DNA from: RGIG8767 sp964487395 | GTDB lineage: Bacteria; Bacillota; Clostridia; Lachnospirales; Lachnospiraceae | Assembly (NCBI GenBank): GCA_964487395.1 | Contig: CAZAQH010000095.1 | Location: 1 to 6,789 of the forward strand | Direction: 5' to 3' | DNA: 6,789 nt | Shown here: piece after piece, positions 1 through 6,691 of the stretch | Numbering within the stretch: position 1 is the stretch's first letter | Layout: every line of letters starts with the position of its first letter | The notes under the pieces: model-generated | Database searches by the model: none | The model's input: only the letters and a program-made list of their open reading frames with translations | Told to the model about the DNA's origin: nothing | Position numbers and translations under genes: made by a program

Positions 1-1248
1 TTTTCTAATGGTACCGATTGCATCTACCTCTTCCGGTGTCAACAGTAAGTCTTCTCTTCTTGTACCGGATTTTGGAATATCAATAGCAGGGAATACGCGT
101 TTTTCAGATAATTTACGGTCAAGTACCATTTCCATATTACCGGTACCTTTAAACTCTTCATAAACGACATCGTCCATCTTACTTCCTGTCTCTACTAATG
201 CTGTTGCAAGTATCGTAAGACTTCCACCCTCACGCATATTACGTGCTGCACCAAAGAACTTCTTAGGCATATGGAGTGCTGCCGGGTCAAGACCGCCTGA
301 TAAGGTTCTTCCACTCGGTGGAACGGTGAGGTTGTATGCCCTTGTCAGTCGTGTAATACTGTCAAGCAATATCATAACATCCTGTTTATGCTCTACTAAT
401 CTCTTTGCTCTTTCCATAACCATCTCAGCTACACGCTTATGATGATCCGGCAGTTCATCAAAGGTTGAATAGATAACTTCTACATTGTCTCCTTCGATTG
501 CTTCTCGAATATCCGTTACTTCTTCCGGTCTTTCATCAATCAACAGAATAATCAGATGAACATCCGGATTATTGCGTTTGACTGATTTGGCAACTTCCTT
601 TAATAAGGTAGTCTTACCTGCCTTTGGAGGGGATACAATCATTCCTCTCTGACCTTTTCCAACCGGACTCATTAAATCCATGATTCTCATGGCAATGGAC
701 GCTCCCGGTGTCTCTAAACGAAGTCTTTCTTCCGGGAATATTGGTGTCATATCCTCAAAATTACAACGCTTTGCAGCAACCTCCGGCGTATAGCCGTTAA
801 TTGTCTTTACAAATAAAAGTGCGCTGAATTTCTCTGACTGTGTCTTTATTCTGGTATTGCCTGCGACAATATCGCCTGTCTTCATATTAAAACGTCTAAT
901 CTGGCTTGGTGCAACATAAACATCATTTTCACCCGGCAGATAATTGGCTGAACGGATAAAACCATATCCATCCGGCATAACTTCTAAAATGCCATTTGCC
1001 ATAACGCCACTGTCTAAATCAGAAAGGAAAGCTTCTTTGCCTTCTTTTGTGTCAGCTTTTTTATTATCTTTCTCTGAATCCACATCCGGCTCAATATTTA
1101 CTGACTTTGCTTCCTTTTCTGTTTCGTCTAATTGTAACATGGCTTCTACAACATCAGCTTTTTTCATGGATGTTGTTCCTTTGACTCCTCTTGATTTTGC
1201 AATTTCCCGTAAATCAGAAAGTGCCAATGATTCATATTTTTCTCTCAT
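1..1248 (-). CDS. rho: Transcription termination factor Rho (3' end cut by window edge)
   Basis: Rho is a hexameric RNA-dependent ATPase/helicase that binds nascent RNA and releases stalled RNA polymerase. The 416 codons in the window translate without a stop. Visible parts, in order: a short helical Rho N-terminal domain (about residues 5-40), a charged linker (about 41-78), the cold-shock-like RNA-binding domain with DGYGFIRS (93-100) and PSQIRRF (114-120), then the RecA-like motor. The motor has Walker A PPKAGKTT (207-214), catalytic Glu239 in LIDERPEEV, Walker B LLDSITR (294-300), the Q-loop region (GGLDPAALH, then FFGAARN) and the R-loop KGTGN (367-371). By comparison with E. coli Rho about 30-40 C-terminal residues lie beyond the left edge. 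The ATG at 1248 is fixed by a TGA immediately upstream in frame and by AGAGGT at 1255-1260, 6 nt away. Leu215, matching E. coli Leu187, suggests a bicyclomycin-sensitive type of pocket; this is inference. Confidence 0.98.
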   Translation of the reverse strand, partial: MREKYESLALSDLREIAKSRGVKGTTSMKKADVVEAMLQLDETEKEAKSVNIEPDVDSEKDNKKADTKEGKEAFLSDLDSGVMANGILEVMPDGYGFIRSANYLPGENDVYVAPSQIRRFNMKTGDIVAGNTRIKTQSEKFSALLFVKTINGYTPEVAAKRCNFEDMTPIFPEERLRLETPGASIAMRIMDLMSPVGKGQRGMIVSPPKAGKTTLLKEVAKSVKRNNPDVHLIILLIDERPEEVTDIREAIEGDNVEVIYSTFDELPDHHKRVAEMVMERAKRLVEHKQDVMILLDSITRLTRAYNLTVPPSGRTLSGGLDPAALHMPKKFFGAARNMREGGSLTILATALVETGSKMDDVVYEEFKGTGNMEMVLDRKLSEKRVFPAIDIPKSGTRREDLLLTPEEVDAIGTIRK

Positions 1249-1346
1249 TCAATTACCTCTGTCATTCATACTGTTATTGGGATCTTTACTCGAATATTTC
1301 ATCAGAATATTAAGAATGTTTCACTAAGAACTTCTTTATAAATGCC

Positions 1347-1375
1347 ATTATACACTATAATTTGGAAAATAGAAA
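1347..1375 (-). promoter_or_regulatory. Probable sigma-A promoter of rho
   Basis: On the minus strand a perfect TATAAT lies at 1347-1352. A weak -35 (TTTCTA, 1370-1375) sits 17 bp upstream, and the region further upstream is rich in A and T tracts. Transcription would start near 1340 and give a leader of about 90 nt before the rho ATG. The -10 is strong evidence; the -35 matches the consensus at only about 3 of 6 bases. Confidence 0.55.
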
Positions 1376-1400
1376 GTTTTTTCTAAAGAAAAGATGCTTT

Positions 1401-1428
1401 TTGCTTGCCTGAAAAATAGGATTATTAT
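1401..1428 (+). promoter_or_regulatory. Weak candidate promoter for malic enzyme
   Basis: TTGCTT (1401-1406) and TATTAT (1423-1428) are spaced 16 bp apart on the plus strand and would give a leader of about 65-70 nt. The -10 matches at 5 of 6 bases and the -35 at 3 of 6. The -10 overlaps the first copy of the dyad repeat described at 1419-1467, so a protein bound there could block or alter initiation. No better plus-strand promoter was visible between the two divergent genes. Confidence 0.3.
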
Positions 1429-1467
1429 ATGATTAATCTAATGCCGTGGATTATATGACAATTAATC
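1419..1467. repeat. Pair of 20-bp imperfect direct repeats, each with a GATTA-N9-TAATC dyad
   Basis: Copy 1 is 1419-1438 and copy 2 is 1448-1467, offset by 29 bp. Both begin GGATTAT and end TTAATC, and 15 of 20 positions match. Each contains the inverted arms GATTA and TAATC separated by 9 bp (1420-1438 and 1449-1467). Copy 1 also contains the perfect palindrome GATTAATC (1431-1438). Paired dyads about three helical turns apart upstream of a gene resemble operator sites for a dimeric regulator. The regulator and the gene controlled (malic enzyme or divergent rho) are not known; in AT-rich DNA chance similarity is possible. Confidence 0.45.
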
Positions 1468-1490
1468 GCGCGGTAATATGAATACGAAAA

Positions 1491-1495
1491 GAGGA
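1491..1495 (+). promoter_or_regulatory. Ribosome binding site that sets the malic enzyme start
   Basis: GAGGA lies 6 nt before the ATG at 1502. The in-frame ATG at 1478 would add eight residues, but it has only a poor purine stretch in front of it and its extra codons would contain this site. The 1502 start is therefore preferred. Confidence 0.8.
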
Positions 1496-1501
1496 TGTAT
1501 T

Positions 1502-2653
1502 ATGACTACCGGAGAAAAAGCATTAGAGTTACATGAAAAATGGAACGGTAAATTAGAGACTACTGCAAAATCTGCAGTTAAGACAAGAGAAGATTTAGCA
1601 CTTGCATACACACCTGGTGTTGCAGAGCCATGTAAAGTAATCGCAGAAAATAAAGAAGCAGCTTATACTTATACCATGAAAGCCAATACTGTCGCTATCG
1701 TTTCAGACGGAAGTGCTGTTTTAGGACTCGGTAATATCGGACCCTATGCCGCTATGCCGGTTATGGAAGGAAAAGCCGTTTTATTCAAGGAATTCGGTGG
1801 CGTTAACGCTGTTCCGATTTGCCTTGATACACAGGATACCGAAGAAATCATTAAAGCTGTTACCTATATTGCTCCTGGCTTTGGTGGTATTAACTTAGAA
1901 GATATCAGTGCACCAAGATGTTTTGAAATTGAAGAACGTCTGAAGAAAATATTAGACATTCCGGTATTTCACGATGACCAGCATGGTACTGCTATTGTCG
2001 TTCTTGCAGGTATCATGAATGCCCTAAAGGTTGTTAAAAAGGAAAAAGAAAATTGTAAGGTTGTCGTAAACGGTGCCGGAAGTGCCGGTGTTGCCATTAC
2101 AAAGCTTTTATTAACTTATGGTTTTACCAACGTTATTATGTGTGATAAATCCGGTATCTTATCACAATCCACTGAAAATCTTAACTGGATGCAAAAAGAG
2201 ATGGTTAAGGTGACTAATTTAGGTCAGGAAAGTGGTTCTTTAGCAGATGCTTTAAAGGGCGCTGATATTTTCGTAGGCGTATCTGCACCTGGAATTGTTA
2301 CACAGGAAATGGTCGCTTCCATGAACAAGGATTCCATTTTATTTGCCATGGCTAATCCCGTACCGGAAATTATGCCTGATCTTGCAAAAGCAGCCGGAGC
2401 CAGAGTAGTCGGAACCGGACGTTCTGATTTTCCTAATCAGGTTAATAATGTAGTAGCTTTCCCCGGTATCTTTAAAGGTGCTTTGGAAGGAAGAGCAAAA
2501 CAGATTACGGAAGAAATGAAACTTGCAGCAGCAAAAGCCATCGCGGGTCTTGTTCCTGATGATGAGTTAAGTGATGAGAACATTATGCCTGAGGCTTTTA
2601 ATCCACAGGTTGCCGAGGTTGTCGCAAACGCAGTAAAAAAATATATTAAATAG
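1502..2653 (+). CDS. NAD(P)-dependent malic enzyme (oxaloacetate-decarboxylating malate dehydrogenase), short form
   Basis: This cytoplasmic enzyme oxidatively decarboxylates malate to pyruvate and CO2, reducing NAD(P), with a divalent metal. The 383-residue product is the usual length of the compact bacterial form without a phosphotransacetylase tail. Visible motifs: LAYTPGVAEPC with the catalytic Tyr36; GKAVLFKEFGG (90-100) with the probable catalytic Lys91; metal ligands Glu133 and Asp134 in NLEDISAPRCFEIE and an Asp of FHDDQHGT (156-163); the Rossmann loop NGAGSAG (190-196) followed by Asp215 at the end of the second strand, which fits NAD better than NADP; NPVPE (285-289); and GTGRSDFPNQVNN (304-316). 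All are intact. The DUF4364 gene follows 38 bp after the stop with no terminator between, so the two are probably co-transcribed. Cofactor preference is inferred only. Confidence 0.96.
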   Translation: MTTGEKALELHEKWNGKLETTAKSAVKTREDLALAYTPGVAEPCKVIAENKEAAYTYTMKANTVAIVSDGSAVLGLGNIGPYAAMPVMEGKAVLFKEFGGVNAVPICLDTQDTEEIIKAVTYIAPGFGGINLEDISAPRCFEIEERLKKILDIPVFHDDQHGTAIVVLAGIMNALKVVKKEKENCKVVVNGAGSAGVAITKLLLTYGFTNVIMCDKSGILSQSTENLNWMQKEMVKVTNLGQESGSLADALKGADIFVGVSAPGIVTQEMVASMNKDSILFAMANPVPEIMPDLAKAAGARVVGTGRSDFPNQVNNVVAFPGIFKGALEGRAKQITEEMKLAAAKAIAGLVPDDELSDENIMPEAFNPQVAEVVANAVKKYIK

Positions 2654-2691
2654 TCACTATAAGGGAAATGTATACCAAGAGGTAATAAAAA

Positions 2692-3207
2692 ATGTTTCAG
2701 GAATCGTTTACACTTTATAAATTAATCATTCTTTATATGCTGGATGAGGTTGCATTTCCCCTTACACAGGCACAGGTCAGTTCCTTTGTCTTAAATAAGG
2801 GGTATACCAATTACCTTACTTTGCAGCAGGCCATTGCTGAGCTGACAGAAAATAAACTAATAGCGCAAAAAAAAGCCTTTAACCGTACACAGCTTTCCAT
2901 AACGCCTGAGGGCAAAGAGACAATTCAGTTTTTTGGAAATCGAATCAGTAATGGAATCAAAGAAGATATTGCACAGTTTTTTACAGATAATAAAGTAGAA
3001 TTAAAAGATGAAATCTCCATCCAGTCCTATTATGATAAGTCCCGTGCCGGAGAATACGAAGTATGTCTGACCGCCAAGGATAAAGGAAATGATCTTGTTT
3101 CCCTGAAAATATCCGTTCCTACCGAGTCAATGGCAGAGGATGTCTGCTCAAACTGGCAGAAGCGGAATCAGGAAATCTACAAAAAATTAACAGAAATGCT
3201 CTTTTAA
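2692..3207 (+). CDS. DUF4364 family protein, predicted winged-helix regulator
   Basis: I recognise this 171-residue protein as a DUF4364 family member, known mainly from Clostridia and of unestablished function. The N-terminal part looks like a winged helix-turn-helix: helix 8-20 (LYKLIILYMLDEV), helix about 24-36, a probable recognition helix about 42-57 (LTLQQAIAELTENKLI), then a beta wing with the typical ITPEGKETIQ (70-79). Residues about 100-143 look like alternating strands, followed by a C-terminal helix (about 147-170) that could serve dimerisation. There is no signal peptide or membrane segment. AGAGG (2678-2682) lies 9 nt before the ATG. It sits 38 bp after malic enzyme, so it may be a co-expressed DNA-binding regulator; the target is not known. 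Its stop overlaps the stop of the convergent rarA. Confidence 0.85.
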   Translation: MFQESFTLYKLIILYMLDEVAFPLTQAQVSSFVLNKGYTNYLTLQQAIAELTENKLIAQKKAFNRTQLSITPEGKETIQFFGNRISNGIKEDIAQFFTDNKVELKDEISIQSYYDKSRAGEYEVCLTAKDKGNDLVSLKISVPTESMAEDVCSNWQKRNQEIYKKLTEMLF

Positions 3208-4529
3208 GAATCCGCTTCCCTGCGGATTCTTTTCATATGTTCTTTTATTTTTATCTCATATCCGTTATCGCTCGGCTTATAAAATTCATTACCGGTCAGT
3301 TCATATGGCAGATATTGCTGCTTGCAGTAATGGTTTTTATAATTATGAGAATATTTATAACCGGTTCCATGTCCCAGCTTCTGTGCACTTTTATAATGTG
3401 CATCCTGTAAATGTGGTGGAATCGGAAGATTACCGGTATCTCTTACTGCTTTAAATGCATCTTCTATTCCACACGCTGCATTGCTCTTTGGTGCTGTCGC
3501 AACGTATGTAACAGCCTGTGACAGAATCAGCTGCGATTCCGGCATACCTATCCGTTCAACAGCCAGTGCTGCACTCACTGCTACCTGTAATGCCTGTGGG
3601 TCTGCATTTCCTACATCTTCTGAAGCACAAATCATAATTCGTCTGGCAATAAATGTTACACTTTCACCTGCATAAAGCATTCTTGCCAGATAATAAAGTG
3701 CTGCATCCGGATCGGACCCACGCATACTCTTGATAAAAGCAGATACCGTATCATAATGATTGTCTCCTGATTTATCATATCGAATCGCTTTTTTCTGTAT
3801 ACATTCTTCGATAACATCTACTGTAATCTCAATTGTCCCATTGTCACCACGATTAGTCGTCATAATAGCAAGTTCAATCGCGTTTAATGCCTGTCTTGCA
3901 TCTCCACCTGCTATATCTGCTAAAGCATCTAAGGCATCCGGCGTAATCGTCGCTTCATATGCACCCATTCCACGTTCTTTGTCTGTGATAGCACGTTGTA
4001 TCAGAGATTTGATATCTTCTACGGATAATGGCTTTAATTCAAAAATAACAGAACGTGACAATAACGCTCCATTTACCTCAAAATAAGGATTTTCCGTGGT
4101 TGCTCCTATTAGAATCAGTGTTCCGTCTTCCACAAACGGCAAAAGATAATCCTGCTGCCCTTTATTAAAACGATGAATCTCATCAATAAACAGTATCGTA
4201 CGTTTGCCATACATACCCTGCAAATCTTTTGCTTTTGCAACTACCTCTTCCATGTCTTTTTTACCAGCTACCGTTGCATTAATCTGTTTGAATTCAGAGC
4301 TTGTTGTTCCGGCGATAACCTTTGCAAGTGTAGTCTTACCGGTACCGGGTGGTCCATAAAAAATGATGGAGCTTATTTTATCTGCTTTGATTGCACGATA
4401 TAATAGCTTATCCTTGCCAATAATATGCTGTTGCCCCACTACTTCGTCTAACGTTCTTGGACGAAGTCTGGCTGCTAAGGGAGCTTCTTTTTCTTGATTA
4501 TTCGTTCTCATGTACTCAAATAAATCCAT
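3204..4529 (-). CDS. rarA: Replication-associated recombination protein RarA (MgsA) AAA+ ATPase
   Basis: RarA is a cytoplasmic, tetrameric AAA+ ATPase of the clamp-loader clade that acts with SSB at stalled replication forks and gaps. The 441-residue length is typical. Visible features: a short N-terminal segment MDLFEYMR, then ARLRPRTLDEVVGQ (20-33); Walker A GPPGTGKTT (59-67); Walker B LFIDEIHRF (113-121); sensor 1 region GATTENP (142-148); arginine-finger segment LLSRS (157-161); sensor 2 GGDARQALN (208-216); and the family C-terminal domain with RRIMICASEDVGNADPQAL (296-314) and PKSNAAC (347-353). The ATG at 4529 follows AGAGGA by 9 nt. It starts 3 bp after the MATE stop, so translational coupling is likely. 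Its stop shares a TTAA (3204-3207) with the stop of the convergent DUF4364 gene, and its last codons contain that unit's terminator. Confidence 0.97.
   Translation of the reverse strand: MDLFEYMRTNNQEKEAPLAARLRPRTLDEVVGQQHIIGKDKLLYRAIKADKISSIIFYGPPGTGKTTLAKVIAGTTSSEFKQINATVAGKKDMEEVVAKAKDLQGMYGKRTILFIDEIHRFNKGQQDYLLPFVEDGTLILIGATTENPYFEVNGALLSRSVIFELKPLSVEDIKSLIQRAITDKERGMGAYEATITPDALDALADIAGGDARQALNAIELAIMTTNRGDNGTIEITVDVIEECIQKKAIRYDKSGDNHYDTVSAFIKSMRGSDPDAALYYLARMLYAGESVTFIARRIMICASEDVGNADPQALQVAVSAALAVERIGMPESQLILSQAVTYVATAPKSNAACGIEDAFKAVRDTGNLPIPPHLQDAHYKSAQKLGHGTGYKYSHNYKNHYCKQQYLPYELTGNEFYKPSDNGYEIKIKEHMKRIRREADS
3206..3233 (+). terminator. Rho-independent terminator of the malic enzyme-DUF4364 unit
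   Basis: A perfect 10-bp stem (3206-3215 with 3222-3231) closes a 6-nt loop (TTCCCT) and runs into TTTTC at 3230-3234. It begins at the stop codon of the DUF4364 gene. On the minus strand the same hairpin is not followed by a useful U tract, so it should act mainly on plus-strand transcripts. The short U tract, partly used in the stem, makes it moderate in strength. The whole hairpin lies within the last codons of rarA. Confidence 0.75.
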
Positions 4530-4532
4530 CGT

Positions 4533-5876
4533 TTAGTTTCCTCTATATGCGTATTTTTTCCTGTAATACCAGAAGTTAATACCGCCTCTTACTGTTTCAT
4601 CAATATAAATTGTCAGATACACGGCTCTCATATCCATGTGGAATACACCGACCAAAATAAAGGAGGTCACTACAATCAAGGTCGAGCCTAATATCTGCGA
4701 AATAAGCATCCATCTTGTGTCATTATTGGCTTTGATACCATTACCGCATATAACATTCATACTCTGTGGAATCATAATAAACCCGATAAAAATAAGATAC
4801 GGGATACCTTTTCCAATTACCTCGGCATCATTAGAAAAAATGCTAAGCAGTTGTCCCGGTATCGCACAAAAGATTACGACTGCTATCAGTACGATAAAAA
4901 AATTAATAACGATACTTGTAAAAAAATAGCGGTCTGCCTTCTTGGGCTCTTTTGCACCAAAGCACTGTCCCATTAATGCAAGTGTAGCCCTTGAAGTTCC
5001 TTCAAAAATAACATATACAATGCATTGAAATCCAAAGGTCAGTGTGTAAATTGCCATATATAAATAACTAAATCCATTGATAAATCGTATCAAAATAAGA
5101 TTAGATACGTTCCATAACAAATACTCAAGTCCGATTGGAATTCCTAGTTTGAAGATTTCTTTATATGGTTTAATTCGTATCCATTCTTTATCGAGTATGG
5201 TAAGTCCATATTTTTTTCTGTTAAAAAGGCAATACAGTATGATAAAGAGAAAGGCTGCAACATTAGCCACTATCGTACCTATTGCCGCACCGGTAACATA
5301 CATTGGTTTAATTCCAAATTTACCAAATACTAATACCCATGAAAGGAAAATATTCAAAAATACTTTGATAATGCCAGCATACATGATTGGTTTGGTATCT
5401 CCAATTCCCTGCATCATCGCCTGTATAGAGCTGTCTATACCAAGCAAAAGCAAATAGCAGGCACATATTTTTGTATATGTGACACTATATTCTATAATTG
5501 CCGGATCAATCTTAAAAAAGGAAAGTATCGTCTCTGTTCCAAACTGCCAAAATAGAAATAAGGATATTCCAATAATACTGTTATAAAAAACCGCACTTTT
5601 TACATACCGTGCAATATCTTCCTGTTTTTTGGCCCCATATAAATGAGAAACAATAATAATCAGTCCGGTGCATAATGCTGTTAAGGCCTCAAAAGTCGTC
5701 CCAATTGGCATCTGCGCTGCTCCGACAGCAGATACAAAACGCGTATCCAGATTACCAAGAAATGCTTTATCTGTCAGGGATTGTAGTTGAAAAACCAAAC
5801 CTTGTACAATAAGTGGAAATGCGACTCTGAAAATATTTTTTATTCTGTTTTTCAATTCCGCTTTTTTATCTGACAT
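4533..5876 (-). CDS. MATE-family efflux transporter
   Basis: This is a cation-coupled exporter of the multidrug and toxic compound extrusion family in the cytoplasmic membrane; its substrate cannot be told from sequence. The 447 residues give about twelve hydrophobic segments in two six-helix halves, joined by a hydrophilic loop around 218-240. Family marks: Asp36 in the first helix (equivalent in position to the NorM cation-site Asp), HLYGAKK (78-84), QGIGDTKP (156-163), PIGLEYLLW (247-255) with Glu251 as a likely cation-site residue in helix 7, GQCFGAKEPKKADRY (303-317) and ANNDTR (383-388). The ATG at 5876 has an in-frame TAG directly upstream and AAGGGGAA at 5881-5888. It has its own strong promoter in the gap behind the deacetylase gene. 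Its final Arg-Gly-Asn codons double as the rarA ribosome binding site. Confidence 0.95.
   Translation of the reverse strand: MSDKKAELKNRIKNIFRVAFPLIVQGLVFQLQSLTDKAFLGNLDTRFVSAVGAAQMPIGTTFEALTALCTGLIIIVSHLYGAKKQEDIARYVKSAVFYNSIIGISLFLFWQFGTETILSFFKIDPAIIEYSVTYTKICACYLLLLGIDSSIQAMMQGIGDTKPIMYAGIIKVFLNIFLSWVLVFGKFGIKPMYVTGAAIGTIVANVAAFLFIILYCLFNRKKYGLTILDKEWIRIKPYKEIFKLGIPIGLEYLLWNVSNLILIRFINGFSYLYMAIYTLTFGFQCIVYVIFEGTSRATLALMGQCFGAKEPKKADRYFFTSIVINFFIVLIAVVIFCAIPGQLLSIFSNDAEVIGKGIPYLIFIGFIMIPQSMNVICGNGIKANNDTRWMLISQILGSTLIVVTSFILVGVFHMDMRAVYLTIYIDETVRGGINFWYYRKKYAYRGN
4539..4544 (-). promoter_or_regulatory. rarA ribosome binding site inside the end of the MATE gene
   Basis: AGAGGA on the minus strand forms the Arg-Gly codons just before the last residue of the MATE transporter and lies 9 nt from the rarA ATG. 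The MATE stop (4533-4535) lies between the site and the start, a layout typical of translational coupling by terminating ribosomes. Confidence 0.8.
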
Positions 5877-5886
5877 CTAGTTCCCC

Positions 5887-5951
5887 TTGTCAATTTCTTG
5901 TGTATTTAATAAGCATAACTTTCCTAAAATTGCTTGTCAAATCATTTCTTG
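5887..5951. repeat. Near-identical short direct repeats flanking the MATE promoter
   Basis: Read on the plus strand, TTGTCAAATCATTTCTTG (5934-5951) and TTGTCAATTTCTTG (5887-5900) are the same word with four bases missing from the second. The first copy contains the -35 element of the MATE promoter; the second lies in the leader next to the ribosome binding site. They could be repressor sites or the trace of a small duplication; AT-rich chance is also possible. Confidence 0.35.
5912..5940 (-). promoter_or_regulatory. Strong sigma-A promoter for MATE-rarA
   Basis: On the minus strand a consensus TTGACA (5935-5940) is followed after exactly 17 bp by TATGCT (5912-5917, 4 of 6 matches). Transcription would start near 5905, leaving a leader of about 29 nt that holds the ribosome binding site. 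It lies wholly in the 82-bp gap after the deacetylase gene, so MATE-rarA can be expressed independently of it. Confidence 0.75.
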
Positions 5952-5958
5952 CTGTTTT

Positions 5959-6657
5959 TTAATCCAGTAATATTTCTTCCACTGTTACAAAGGTATAACC
6001 TTCTTTTTGTAATTCATCGACAATCATAAAAGCTGCCTCCACCGACGTATCATACTGGTCATGGAGCAGAATAATCCAGTTGTGTTCTATTTCTTTTCCT
6101 TTGTTTTTATTTATGCGAATTTTTGATAACACAATATTGCTGATACACTCTGCATCCTCGCTGCACCAGTCAAGCGGGTCTATATTCCATAAGACCGGAA
6201 GCATATTCAGTTCCTTTTCAAAATTCTTGCTCCAGCAGCCATATGGAGGTCTGACAAACAAGACATCTTCTCCTGTTATCTTTTTTAAAATATCATTCGT
6301 CTTTACCAATTCCTTTTTAAATGCTTCTTCGTTCCTCTTTGTAAGCTGCATATGACTATAAGTATGATTTCCGATTAAATGACCTTCTTTTTTTGCTCTT
6401 CGTATGATATCAGGATATTTTTCTGCATTTTGTCCTGTGACAAAAAAAGTAGCCTGCACATTTCGTTCTTTTAATCCATCCAGTAATTCTTCCGTACAGG
6501 AAGGATGTGGTCCATCATCAAAGGTCAAGGCTATTTTTCTATCCCCTTTCGTGAAGCTCATTGCGCTTTTATAGAAGTCCTGTTTATGGAAAAAAAGAAG
6601 TCCCATTAAACATAAGTTAAGTGTTATCATAATGATTACCGCTTTTCTTATTTTCAT
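5959..6657 (-). CDS. Membrane-anchored polysaccharide deacetylase (carbohydrate esterase 4, NodB domain)
   Basis: This metal-dependent enzyme removes N- or O-acetyl groups from an extracellular polysaccharide, such as peptidoglycan, chitin-like or exopolysaccharide sugars. Residues 6-23 form one hydrophobic segment after MKIRK: a signal anchor or uncleaved signal peptide without a lipobox, placing the catalytic domain outside. All five NodB motifs are present: TFDDGP (45-50; Asp47 catalytic base, Asp48 metal ligand), HTYSH (98-102; metal-binding His98 and His102), RPPYG (136-140), DPLDW (160-164) and LLHD (197-200; His199). At 232 residues it is about one domain plus anchor. The ATG at 6657 follows GGAGA (6664-6668) by 6 nt. 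No clear terminator follows the stop, so some read-through into MATE-rarA is possible. Substrate is not decided by the sequence; peptidoglycan or sporulation-linked roles are common in this family. Confidence 0.95.
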   Translation of the reverse strand: MKIRKAVIIMITLNLCLMGLLFFHKQDFYKSAMSFTKGDRKIALTFDDGPHPSCTEELLDGLKERNVQATFFVTGQNAEKYPDIIRRAKKEGHLIGNHTYSHMQLTKRNEEAFKKELVKTNDILKKITGEDVLFVRPPYGCWSKNFEKELNMLPVLWNIDPLDWCSEDAECISNIVLSKIRINKNKGKEIEHNWIILLHDQYDTSVEAAFMIVDELQKEGYTFVTVEEILLD

Positions 6658-6691
6658 AGGACTTCTCCATCTTTTACATTACTATGCAACT

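Noticed and set aside
944..1327. Plus-strand open frame across the rho start
   Set aside because: It lies antisense to the well-supported N-terminal part of rho and its serine- and phenylalanine-rich translation resembles no family; it is a shadow frame.
1379..1401. Small AT-rich inverted repeats (TTTTCT-AA-AGAAAA and AAAAG-ATG-CTTTT) as a terminator or operator
   Set aside because: Stems are five to six A/T-rich pairs with tiny loops and no gene ends nearby; they are more likely part of an A-tract region upstream of the rho promoter.
1478..1501. Eight-residue N-terminal extension of malic enzyme from the ATG at 1478
   Set aside because: It lacks a good ribosome binding site, whereas GAGGA is properly spaced before the ATG at 1502; the family normally starts close to the latter.
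3481..4403. Three plus-strand open frames opposite rarA
   Set aside because: They are antisense to conserved AAA+ ATPase motifs, lack ribosome binding sites and have low-complexity shadow-like translations.
4636..5457. Two plus-strand open frames opposite the MATE gene
   Set aside because: Their hydrophobic, isoleucine-rich translations are the mirror of membrane-helix codons in the MATE gene on the other strand.
5865..5893. Second promoter from TTGACA at 5888-5893 with GATAAA at 5865-5870 on the minus strand
   Set aside because: Transcription would begin inside the MATE coding region, downstream of its ATG; the promoter at 5912-5940 is better placed.
6080..6355. Plus-strand open frame opposite the deacetylase
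   Set aside because: It is antisense to the NodB catalytic motifs, which are complete on the minus strand.
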